From positions 12,545 through 54,369 of the forward strand of contig NW_004457308.1 of assembly GCF_000313135.1 (NCBI RefSeq): DNA of 41,825 bases. The letters are read 5' to 3'. The notes beneath the pieces are model-generated. The model worked only from the letters and a program-made list of their open reading frames with translations. It had not been told where the DNA came from and did not search any database. Origin of the DNA: Acanthamoeba castellanii str. Neff. Taxonomy: Eukaryota > Discosea > Longamoebia > Acanthamoebidae. Positions 11,589 to 21,185 of this stretch are shown one piece after another. Made by a program: the position numbers and the translations under genes. Positions within the stretch are counted from its first letter, which is position 1; each line of letters starts with the position of its first letter.

Positions 11589-13186
11589 ATGAGGAGGGGG
11601 GCACAGCATGCGAGCCGTTCGGGGCTTATGCGCACCGTGCTTGCCGAGGGGCATTCAACACGACGTGCTCTCCCTGTTTCTTGTGCTGCCACTCGGCGAT
11701 TTCTCTCTTCATCTCCCGCACTGGCCCCCTCCACGAGGACACTCCATTTGAGTCCCATCTCTTCCCTCCCCCCTCTACTTCGGCGCTACTCGAATCGTCC
11801 ACAATCGGGCCAAGACGATCATCAACGATTAACCGTGGCGGAGCTCACCAGATCGCTCATTGAATCTCGCAAATCGGGCACGCTCACGACAGTGCAGCTC
11901 TACATGGCGGCGGAGCAACCACCGCTCGGCGGCACCCTGCCCCTGTTCGGTTCGCTCATGCCCTACATCCTTGTCGACGACGCCGTACCCATCGTCGGCC
12001 TTCGCCCAGATGAAAAGCATGTGAGGAACCTCGAGCATCTCGACATGGCCTCCCTGGTCGTACGTGCTCTCTTCTTTCGCATGTGTTGTTGTTGTTGTGC
12101 CAGGAATGAGAGGTGCGCCTTGTTGGGAGCACTCACGCTCAGTGGTGTTTGGTCTCCACGCGTAGGTCTACCCGCTCACTCCAGCCAACATCAATCCGTC
12201 CAGCTTTGCTCTGCCACGAGTGAACTTGGCCGGCAGGCTCAGGTACGAAAGGGGGCTTCTTCTTCTTCATGTACTCTCATCGCCGCTACCTTAGTGTTGG
12301 TACCGCTTACTTACTCTGCTCCCCGAATGGATTGCAGAAAGCTTGATCCTGCCGACTCCAACGATGCAGTCACGTCTGTGCGCCGTCAGTACCTCGTTGC
12401 TCACCCAGGGTGCCAGAAGATCATCGACGACTTGTCGTTCTACAAGCTGGAGATCGAAGATACGGTGTACTGCAGTGGCGGGTGAGTGCATACCGTCTTT
12501 GCCACACCGTTCTTCTTTCGGCTCTCCTGTTGTCGACTTACTGCTAACCGTGACCGTGCAGCTTGCAGGAGACGACGCACGTCACCGCCGACAAATACAA
12601 GGCCACCAAGCCCGATGTGGTAATGCAGAGCAGTCGGGCCATCTTGGAATGGATGAACGAGTCCAAGCGAGCGATCTACCTCAAGCTCTTTTGCCAGGAG
12701 TACGCCCAGGTGAAGTCGTACCCGCGTGAGTCTTCGCGCATTGTGCCTGCGAGATTGCTCACCACGGACAACAACAACTACACCTACACTGGACAGATTG
12801 AGGATGTCGGCGAGATCTTCATGTTCTCGGTGGACAGGAAGGGCTTTGATGTGATGGCCTGGAGGCAGACCAACCGGTGCGCGTGCCCACGCCCCTTGTT
12901 TGGTGGATGATGCCTACAACTCACAGAGAGTTGTTTTTTTACGCGTGAGCGCAGCAATTGGGTGGAGCTTCGCTTCCCGTTCCCCTACGAGATGAAGTCG
13001 GTCGATGACTGCCGGGGCGGGCTGCTGGACAGCTGCTCCTTCCTGCACGACAAGTACCTCAAGAAGGTCGAGGGCGGCGACAAGTTCGACATCGAAGAGG
13101 AGCGACGACTCGAGCACGAGCGACAGCGGAAGCAGCTCGAAGCCGACGAGGCCCGACGCAAGGAGCTCAGCGAGCCAGAGTTCTAG
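11589..13186 (+). CDS. Mitochondrial PNPOx-like FMN-binding split-barrel protein
   Basis: Five exons join in frame: 11589-12059, 12167-12242, 12338-12481, 12562-12876 and 12955-13186, giving about 412 residues. The N-terminus (MRRGAQHASRSGLMRTVLAE) is rich in Arg/Ser/Ala and lacks acids, as expected of a mitochondrial presequence; Met at 11628 is an alternative start. The body has LPLFGSLMPYILVDDAVPIV and HVRNLEHLDMASLVVYPLTP, typical of pyridoxamine-phosphate-oxidase-like FMN barrels of the heme-utilisation/CREG group. A second domain holds GQIEDVGEIFMFSVDRKGFD and WVELRFPFPYEMKSVDDCRG. It ends in a charged helix, EEERRLEHERQRKQLEADEA. The substrate is unknown. Family assignment rests on pattern memory; the mitochondrial location is inferred. 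Confidence 0.7.
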
Positions 13187-13593
13187 TCCCCTCCCCACGT
13201 GAACAAGCCGACAAGAGGAGGATCAAGTTGAAAAAACTCCGATATAATAAACTTTCCTCCCGAATTTCCACCACCAGCGAATGTCGACAAGTTTTTGGCG
13301 TTCCTCGGTTGTCCCCCTCCGTCACCTCTTCTCGTGCTACTCGATCTTCTTTTTCCGACCCTCGCAGCCTCCACCGGCCAGACCTCTCGACTAGTTGTGC
13401 TAGAGAAGACGGTCTACACGAGAGATAGAGGCTGTTGCGGTGTTGCGGAGCTTTGGCTAGAAAGAGAGAGCGCGAGATCTCGCCAACCCCCAAATATCTT
13501 CTGGGCCGCTACCTCCGTGTCTTTCGATCTTCGATAGAATTGGATTGATCGCAGCGATCGACGCGAAGCCCAAGCCGAGAGGAATCATCGAAG
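13187..13593. other. Intergenic region: 3' end of FMN-barrel gene and Sin3 promoter
   Basis: 407 bases between two plus-strand genes. The left part carries a poly(A) signal; the right part should contain the Sin3 promoter and 5' untranslated region. A minus-strand open frame crosses it but has no protein-like character. Confidence 0.5.
13246..13251 (+). promoter_or_regulatory. Probable poly(A) signal AATAAA
   Basis: A canonical AATAAA lies 60 bases after the stop of the FMN-barrel gene, in an AT-rich pocket, at the expected distance for 3' end formation. Confidence 0.55.
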
Positions 13594-16500
13594 ATGAATC
13601 CCTCCAACAACGATCGTCCATCGCCCAACGGGCCGCCTCATTCGGGCAACGTACCCCATGGTGGGTCCAACGCTCCCTCGCATTTAAATGGCCCCGCACG
13701 ATCTACGCCGATGGGTTCTGCGCTACCGCCCATTTCGAGCGGCTCTGGACCCCTTCAATCGACCTCTAGTAGCGCTTCATCACATTCGTCTACAGGCGCA
13801 ATGGGAGGCCTTTCTACGACGACGATGCCCCCGCTCAGCGAAGTCACAAGATCGCAGTCTATCGCTCCTGGCCAGCCCCTGCTACCCGCTGCCGCTAGCC
13901 TGTACGCTTTCCTATCTTGCCATGGTAGGCTTTATCATTCTTAATTCCTGCCCAATTCGAGTACTTCGAGGAATCCTCGCCCAAACGTCACTTTTTGGCT
14001 TGGACCTTTTCTCATCAATTATTATTAATCTTAAATCCTTATCCTCATGGCCCCTGTAACCTGCTAACGCCAACTTGCCCTGTAGGATCAACCTTCCCCC
14101 GCCACACGCGCCTCAGCCGATACACCCGCCTCCTATTCTTCCGTCGGCAGGCCCTATCCACCCAGGCCTCCGTGCGCCTCCCCCGGGCCACCCCGCGTCG
14201 CAGAACATGCCCATACACACCGTACACGAGGTAACGAACTCAGCTCTGGAGTGTAACAATTTATCATTTATTATATGTTTAATATTTAATTTTCTAAAAA
14301 TAAAAAAAACATCGTACTAACGTTCCTGTGCAGCACGTCATGTCGTCGACGCCGACGCGCGGGGTCAAGTTCGAGAGCGCGCTGGACTTCCTCGACCAGG
14401 TCAAGTTGCAGTTCCAACACCAGCCACAGATCTACAACTACTTCCTCGACGTGATGAAGGAGTTCAAGGCTCAAACGTGCGTTTCTACTCCGAGCTTGCG
14501 ACACACTCTCAGCTTGCGAAGCACTCTCTCTTACCGCCTATTTTGTCTCCCCTCCCGTTTACAGAATCGACACGCCTGGAGTCATTGCTCGTGTTTCGGA
14601 TTTGTTCAAGGGTCACGACGATCTCATCTTGGGCTTCAACACTTTCCTTCCTCCTGGCTACAAGATCGGTAAGACACCAAACTGGAGAGCTATTTTTTGC
14701 TGCGAGTGACCCTCACACTTGGTGAAATCAGTGCCGGTTGCTGCTATGCCGCCGCCTTCCGAGTCGGACGTAGCAAGAAAGCAGCCCGAGTTTGATCACG
14801 CCAGGGCGTACGTGAAGAAGATCAAGGTAAGCAGAGCCGAGTCGCTTGCGTTGTCCAAAACTGGCCCGTCTTATACGTGGCCCGTTTTCGCATTACACAC
14901 AGATGCGCTTCCTGCACCAGCCGCAGATCTACAAGAACTTCCTCGAGATCCTGCACACCTTCCACAGGGAGCAGCACACAATCAAGGACGTGTATGAGCA
15001 AGTCGCGTACCTGTTCCAGGTACAGCCCTCGCCACGTCAAACTCTCGCGCTGCCCACCAGAGAAGGAAGAATAGCTCACCCTCTATCTTTTTCCTACTAG
15101 GACCACCCGGATCTCCTGGAGGAGTTCTCTGAGTTTCTTCCAGAGAACACCACTCCCAACCCGCAGCTGGGCGGCGTCGCATACCCTCAGGCGGCCCCCA
15201 TACACCATCCTCCCAAGTAGCCCACTCCCACACGATTTTGTTATCATTGCATAGCGAGCACGTTAATTCATGCGCGTGTTTTGGATTACAGGCGTACGGC
15301 ACCGAAGATCAGAGGACAGCCCATGAAGACCGCCGTTCGAGATACCGGGAAGAAGGCGGCGAAGGAAAAGGCGGTACGCTTAACAATGATCGCAGCCACC
15401 ACTGAGATCATTTCACGGCGGTGCCTTGACACCTCTCTTGCACATAGAAGCCGGAGAAGTCGAGAGGAATGAAGCGCAAGGCGCACGAGAAGGCGGAGGA
15501 GCGCATGTCCAAGAAGCAACACCAGGACAACCTGAAGGAGCTGAACTTCTTCTACAAGGTCAGAAAGAAGCTGAACAACGATAAGCTCTACAACGAATTC
15601 CTCAAGTGCCTCAACCTCTTCTCCAACAAGATCATCACTCGAGTGGAACTGGTACAAACTCAGGCTAGCGTTCATGCCACATAACTGTCAAACGTCGAGA
15701 ACTAACCGCTTTCGCTTCTCACTATAAAAATAGGCGGTGGTGGTGCGGGATGTGTTTGCCGGGGAACCCGAACTGTTTGAGCGCTTCAAGAAGTTCATCG
15801 GCTTCACCAGCGACGACGAGCTTGGTACGGGAGCCGCGGCGTGTTCTCTTCTGGCGAGTAACGGAATTGGTTACTGATTTCATTCTGGCTTCTTTCCCCA
15901 GAACTGCCCGCTGTTGATTCCGAGGAGGAGATGCCCTCGCAGCACTGGTCGCTCGCTGACATTGACTTCTCGGCCTGCAAGCGCTATGGACCCAGCTACA
16001 GAGCGCTGCCCAAGAACGTACGTTCACCCGCTCGTTCGCTTCTGCGCCGCCAGTCGGGTCCTTACCCTCGATCCTGCGCGTTTTCTGTACGGCAGTACCA
16101 AAAGGCCACTGTCACCGGCGACGAGCTCTCTCGGGAAGTGCTCAACACCAAATACGTGAGCATGGCCATGGGTAGCGAGGAGGGCGGCTTCAAGGGATCG
16201 CGTAAGAACCAGTACGAGGAGGTCTTGTTCAAGTGCGAGGACGACAGGTATGAGTTGGACCTGGTGATCGAGCTCAACTCGTCCACCATGCGTGCGTTGG
16301 AGCCCATCCTCAAGCAGATCATGGATATGCCCGAGGACGAGGCCTCACGTTTCAAGATCGACAACCTGGATGGTACCCGGCCCACCTTGGGTAGTGTTGT
16401 ATGAGCGTTAGACACCACTAATAGCGCGTGCGCCTGTATTCAGTCCTGCACATTCGCAGCATTGAGCGCATCTACGGAAACAAGGGTCCGGACGTTGTGG

Positions 16501-19500
16501 ATAAGCTCTTCAACAATCCAGGTTCCACTCTCTCTGATCTCAAGCTTTTCTTGGTGTACTCTTCACGTCGATAGGCTCACATGCGCCTTTCCTGTACTCT
16601 CAGTGGTTGCGGTGCCTGTAATCCTCAAGCGCTTGAAGCAGAAGGACAACGAATGGCGCAACGCCCGCAGGGAGTGGAACAAGATCTGGAGAGAGGTACC
16701 GCTGGCTTTTTTCGGGCGCATTAGTAATAGTTCTCTTTATTTGTGTTATGTTACGAGGCGCGTCGCTGGTGGTGTGGTGCCCCGCTCTTATTTGTGTTGG
16801 GTTAATGTCTAATTTCTCAGGTGAACGAAAAAAACTACCACAAATCACTCGACCACCGCTCGTTCAACTTCAAACAGGCCGAGAAGAAGAACCTCTCCTC
16901 CAAGGGTACGCCCAACATCATCGTGCGTTCTTCTTCCGTCTTCTTCACGTTGACCTGGGTTCCGTTCCCTGGTGCAGTCCTCCTGGCGGAGATCAAGCAG
17001 AAGTATCAGGAGAAGCTCAAGCACAAGCCCTCGGAGCAACCGAACTACCACCTCAAGTACGGCATGAATGACCCGCAGGTGCTCAACGACATCAACGACC
17101 TCATCACCAACGCCGCTGAGCGCATCCTGTCGAAGGCCGATAGGGAGAGGGTACGCATAGTCGACTCCTGCTGTACACGTCTGGTGGGCAGAACGATCGT
17201 TCTAACATAGCTATCATCGGTCCGTCTGCAGTTGGACGCTTTCATGGAGCGCTTCATCAAGGCCTTCTTCTTGGTACCGTCCAAGGAGGAGGCCCTCGTC
17301 CAGCCCACGGCCAGCGCCATGGAGGAAGAGAAGAAGGAAGGCGAGGTCGTCCCGCCCGAAGTCAAGCCCGAAGTACATACCTCCTCCCTGCTTTTGCGAG
17401 CTGTCATACAAATACTGACTTCTTCTGCCACTTACGCAGCCCAAGGAGGGTGACACGATGGAAGTGGAGGGAGGCGCGCCGCCCGCGGCGCCTGCACAGC
17501 CTGCTGGCGACGCCATGGAGCTTGAGAAGGTACGCACCCATTCATCTCGCCACCTCTTCTCCACGGCTTTATGCAAGGGGTCTCGGCTCAACTGTTGCCT
17601 CTTCTGCCTCTTCCAACAGGCCAGCGAAGGGGCTGAAAAGACTGCCGAGCAGCAGCCCGAGGAAAAGAAAATGGACGAGGAGCTGCCCAAGCAACAGGAG
17701 CCGGAACAGGAGGCTGAAGAGAAGAAGGACGAGGCCACGGAGACGTCCGCCGCCGCTGCCGCGAAAGAGCCTGCGGTACGTAGATCACTCTACTCCTTTA
17801 CCGGAAGGCTTCCTTCACGGAGAAGTGCACTCATTGACTCGCGTGCGTAATGCAACGCTTGCTTTACCAGGTCAAGGAAGAGGTGATGCGTGATGCCTCC
17901 GCTGTCGCCCCCGCGGTCGTAAGGCCCGAGCCGATGGAGCCGCAAACGGCTCGTGGCAGATCGCCGGTACCGATTTGTGCTCACCTCGATTCAACGCTTT
18001 GCGTGCATGCGGCGGCCTAACCTGTGTTGTCGTCGTGTGTGAATGACGCCCAGTTGGCCCGTCCTCGGCCCGCGCCTAAGTCTACGAAGATATTCTTTGG
18101 CAACAAGGCCTTCTACTGCTTCTTCCGCCTCTACCAGATCATCTACGACAGGCTCACCGCGGCCAAGGAGATGGAGAAGAATTCGGACAAGAAGAAGTGG
18201 GCGGCCTCTGTCCTCACTCCGCCCAAGGAGATGCTCAGCACCGCCTCCGATAGCGAGAAGAAGGATCCCTACCAGGTGCGCCACTCTCCCTCTCCCTGAT
18301 CCCGCCCTTTGATGTTGGCCAAGGAGTTCCACCAGCTGACCCACGTGTCTTAACACGCGCACAGCACTTGATCACCTCCATCTACGCGCTTATGGAGGGC
18401 TCGCTCGAGCAGTCCAAGTTCGAGGATGACTGCCGAGACATGTTCGGCATCTCCTCGTACATCCTGTTCACGATCGACAAGCTCATTGTGCAGCTCGCCA
18501 AGCAGGTACGCGTTCTTCGCCGCCATCATCACGGCCACCACCATCAACACCGGTGTCCATGCTGCGGCAACAACGCCTTTATTGACCACCACCGTCTCTC
18601 GTTGATTGCAAACAGCTCCAAATCCTCATCACGGACGATTCGTGTGCGAAGCTTCTGGCCCTCTACGCCTACGAGGGGTCGCGGCCTCGAGGCTCGCTCG
18701 AAGTGATCTACCACTCCAACGTGCTGGAGCTCCTGCCCGAGGACGATCGCTGCTTCCGGTTCGAGTTCTCGCAGGAAAGCTGCGAGCTGACGATCCAGCT
18801 GCTGGACAGCACCGACAAGCCCCGGTTCGTGGACCTGTCCTTTGACAAGGACAAGTGGGCCGAGTACGTCGAGAACTACGTCCAGTCCGACAAGTCCCAC
18901 CTGGATGTGCGCAAGCACAAGGTGTTCCTGCTCAGGTGACGCTTGCTCTCCTCTCCATCTCTGGTGCTTGTGTTGTGTTGTGTCGCGTGGGCGCTTTTCT
19001 CACACAACACCTCGCTTGTTGGTGCGCGCGCTCACACACCACAGGAACCAGAGGAAGTGGACCAAGAAGGGCGGCAATCCTATGGAAAACGTGGTGGTGT
19101 CGAATGGTCTCGAGTGCAAGATCTGTCTCACCACCTACCGCCTCTTCTACGTCCAGGACACCCACGACTTCTTCTACAGAAGGTACGAATCTACCCTCCA
19201 CCCTTCAATCCGCGCTCTTCTTCTTCTTCTTCTTCTTCAAATCACTGGACACAACTCACACGACTTCTTGGCTCTTGGTTGCAGAGGATCGCTTGAGAAG
19301 GCGAAGAGTGCGAAGAAGCGCGTGTTCGGCGGAGCGATGGCCGCCGGAGCGAGGCCCGAGATCAAGTCCCNNNNNNNNNNNNNNNNNNNNNNNNNNNNNN
19401 NNNNNNNNNNNNNNNNNNNNNNNNNNNNNNNNNNNNNNNNNNNNNNNNNNNNNNNNNNNNNNNNNNNNNNNNNNNNNNNNNNNNNNNNNNNGAAGGAGCA

Positions 19501-19624
19501 CAAGAAGGACAAGCAGCACAAGCGGGAGAAGAAGGAGAAGGACAAGGAGCAGCACGTCGTCGTCAACCCGCTCTTGTCGCACTCCGGCCCCGTCGTCGTT
19601 TCGCCCCGAACGTCATCGGCGTGA
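13594..19624 (+). CDS. SIN3: Sin3 transcriptional co-repressor scaffold
   Basis: A large multi-exon gene. The ATG at 13594 opens a Ser/Pro/Gly-rich head and a proline-rich exon (14086-14230). Three paired amphipathic helix domains follow: PAH1 ([20 protein letters not shown], then [20 protein letters not shown]), PAH2 ([20 protein letters not shown], then [15 protein letters not shown]) and PAH3 ([20 protein letters not shown]). The HDAC-interaction region is clear: [40 protein letters not shown] and [21 protein letters not shown] sequence near 16640-16695. The C-terminal Sin3 domain runs from about 18060 to 19180 with [20 protein letters not shown] and [20 protein letters not shown]. Sin3 scaffolds class I histone deacetylase complexes in the nucleus. 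An N gap (19371-19491) lies in the lysine-rich tail, whose downstream part reads [20 protein letters not shown]. The segment 17300-17900 encodes an acidic low-complexity linker. Confidence 0.96.
19371..19491. other. Assembly gap of 121 N
   Basis: A run of 121 undetermined bases lies in the last exon region of Sin3. Both flanks are lysine-rich coding sequence in a frame that stays open across the stated length, so the gap likely hides a low-complexity coding repeat. Confidence 0.99.
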
Positions 19625-19682
19625 ACGAACGAACAAAATGAATGATTGTATTTGCTTGCTAGATTGATGGTTGTTTGTGGGC

Positions 19683-20252
19683 TCAGTTGAGGGTTTGGTA
19701 CTGGCCTCTCTTGACCAGAAAGCACACCAACCCCACAACGACGACGAGCAACACGGCCGAGGAGCCGCCCAGCGCGGCCATCACGATGACGGTCCACAGC
19801 GGCGGCTTGTCGTCGTCGCTGTCGCACGGCTTCGGTGTGGGCGAGGGCGAGGGCGAGGTCGAGGAGGTCATGTTGAGCACGGTGAAGGCGTGAAACTCCA
19901 CGTCGCTGTTGAGGTGGAGGGTGACCAGACCCGTGGCACAGCAGGCGCCGAGCGCGCAGCTGGGCGTGCGCGCGACCACTTGCTCCAGCCCGGAGCACGA
20001 CGCGTTGTTGTAGAAGAGGACGGTGAAGTTGAACCCCTCGGCGGTGTCGCTGGCGATGGGCTCGAGGGAGAAGGCGGCGAAGTTCTCGTTCTGGTACTGG
20101 CCGGCTGTCGCAAAGCAGGTCTGGAAGCCGTAGTAGCAGTGGGGGCAGCTGTCCTTGGGGCAGAAGAAGCCCATCCAAGGGGATGCTGCCGTAGTGGTCC
20201 GCACAGCCACGGCCAGCAGCACCAACATGATCGCAAAACGGAGGCCTGACAT
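19683..20252 (-). CDS. Type I membrane protein, paralogue A, unknown function
   Basis: A single exon encodes 189 residues; the ATG is at 20250-20252. A signal peptide (MSGLRFAIMLVLLAVAVRTT) is followed by a cysteine-rich N-terminus with FFCPKDSCPHCYYGFQTC, then an ectodomain with possible N-glycosylation sites (NFT, NAS, NMT) and paired cysteines (CALGACC). A Ser/Pro/Thr stalk (SSTSPSPSPTPKPCDSDDDK) leads to one membrane helix (WTVIVMAALGGSSAVLLVVV) and a short tail, KRGQYQTLN. No domain family is recognised; it looks like a small cell-surface or endosomal protein. Its stop is 58 bases from the Sin3 stop on the opposite strand, so the 3' untranslated regions probably overlap. Confidence 0.85.
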   Translation of the reverse strand: MSGLRFAIMLVLLAVAVRTTTAASPWMGFFCPKDSCPHCYYGFQTCFATAGQYQNENFAAFSLEPIASDTAEGFNFTVLFYNNASCSGLEQVVARTPSCALGACCATGLVTLHLNSDVEFHAFTVLNMTSSTSPSPSPTPKPCDSDDDKPPLWTVIVMAALGGSSAVLLVVVVGLVCFLVKRGQYQTLN

Positions 20253-20339
20253 GGTGTGTTTGCCTGAGCTGGAAAAAATGGAGTATGAGTGGTTAGCCTT
20301 GGGAAACCGGAACAATGCTGCTCGGACTTAAAAAAGCCC

Positions 20340-20480
20340 AATGGCGAGAGCTGAATGTGGGCTTAGACATTCTTTATGCGAGAATACGGAATGTTGGGCT
20401 CAACCGTGGGACCAAATATACAGCGCACCTGCGAACGGGACAAAACGGAGCAGAGGAGACGAAAGAGGCTCAGGGCCGTT
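20340..20480 (+). pseudogene. Decayed 5' fragment of the condensin CAP-H gene
   Basis: This stretch matches the first exon and leader of the condensin gene (about 21170-21314), including GGAGCAGAGGAGACGAAAGA and GGCTCAG followed by GGCCGTT. The match stops abruptly at 20480, where 3'-flank sequence of the membrane gene begins. Upstream the similarity continues with indels and the condensin start context is not preserved. It is best read as a truncated by-product of the tandem duplication. It may still act as upstream sequence of paralogue A. Confidence 0.75.
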
Positions 20481-20532
20481 TGTATTTGCTGGGCAGTGTG
20501 ACAGATTGAGAGATTGATGATTGTTTGTGGAC

Positions 20533-21093
20533 TCAGTTGAGGGTTTGGTACTGGCCTCTCTTGACCAGACAGCACACCAGCCCCACAACGACGACGAGCA
20601 ACACGGCCGAGGAGCCGCCCAGCGCGGCCATCACGATGACGGTCCACAGCGGCGGCTTGTCGTCGTCGCTGTCGCACGGCTTCGGTGTGGGCGAGGGCGA
20701 GGTCCAGGAGTTCATGTTGGCCACTCTGAATGCGTGAAACTCCCAATTGCTGCCGAGGGTGATCTGACCCGTGGCACAGCAGGCGCCGAGCGCGCAGCTG
20801 GGCGTGCGCGCGACCACTTGCTCCAGCCCGGAGCACGACGCGTTGTTGTAGAAGAGGACGGTGAAGTTGAACCCCTCGGCGGTGTCGCTGGCGATGGCCT
20901 CGAGGGAGAAGGCGGTGAAGTTCTCGTTCTGGTACTGGCCGTCCTTTGAAAAGCAGGTCTGGTAGTCGAAGCCGTAGAAGCAGTGGGGGCAGCTGGCGGG
21001 GCAGAAGAAGGCCCTCCAGGGGGCCGATGCCGAGGTGGTCCGAACAGCCACGGCCAGCAGCGCCAACAGGATCGCAAAACGGAGGCCAGACAT
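20533..21093 (-). CDS. Type I membrane protein, paralogue B, unknown function
   Basis: A single exon encodes 186 residues with the ATG at 21091-21093. It has the same architecture as its neighbour: signal peptide (MSGLRFAILLALLAVAVRTT), cysteine-rich segment (FFCPASCPHCFYGFDYQTCF), ectodomain with NFT and NAS sites and CALGACC, a shorter Pro/Ser stalk, one membrane helix and the tail KRGQYQTLN. Differences from paralogue A cluster in the first cysteine motif (one residue removed before CPHC, two added before QTC), in the region after CCATG, and in a four-residue shorter stalk. The membrane region differs by one residue (CFLV to CCLV). It starts 92 bases from the condensin start on the other strand. 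Confidence 0.85.
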   Translation of the reverse strand: MSGLRFAILLALLAVAVRTTSASAPWRAFFCPASCPHCFYGFDYQTCFSKDGQYQNENFTAFSLEAIASDTAEGFNFTVLFYNNASCSGLEQVVARTPSCALGACCATGQITLGSNWEFHAFRVANMNSWTSPSPTPKPCDSDDDKPPLWTVIVMAALGGSSAVLLVVVVGLVCCLVKRGQYQTLN

Positions 21094-21185
21094 GTGTTTG
21101 CAGGGAGCTGGAAAGAGGAGTATGTTAGCTATGAGAAACAAAAAACTAATATCTCGGACTTAGGCAGCCAGTAGCGGACAAAAGA
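21094..21185. promoter_or_regulatory. Short divergent promoter between paralogue B and condensin CAP-H
   Basis: Only 92 bases separate the two opposed ATGs. A degraded copy lies upstream of paralogue A, which has therefore kept a related promoter without a functional condensin partner. Confidence 0.5.

Noticed and set aside
13187..13493. Minus-strand open frame with a phrase-like SLAQLVERSGRWRLRG
   Set aside because: It overlaps the FMN-barrel stop in antisense and the Sin3 promoter, with no support for splicing or start.
19237..20178. 313-codon minus-strand open frame through the N gap
   Set aside because: It is held open partly by undetermined bases and lies antisense to Sin3 and out of frame with the membrane paralogue.
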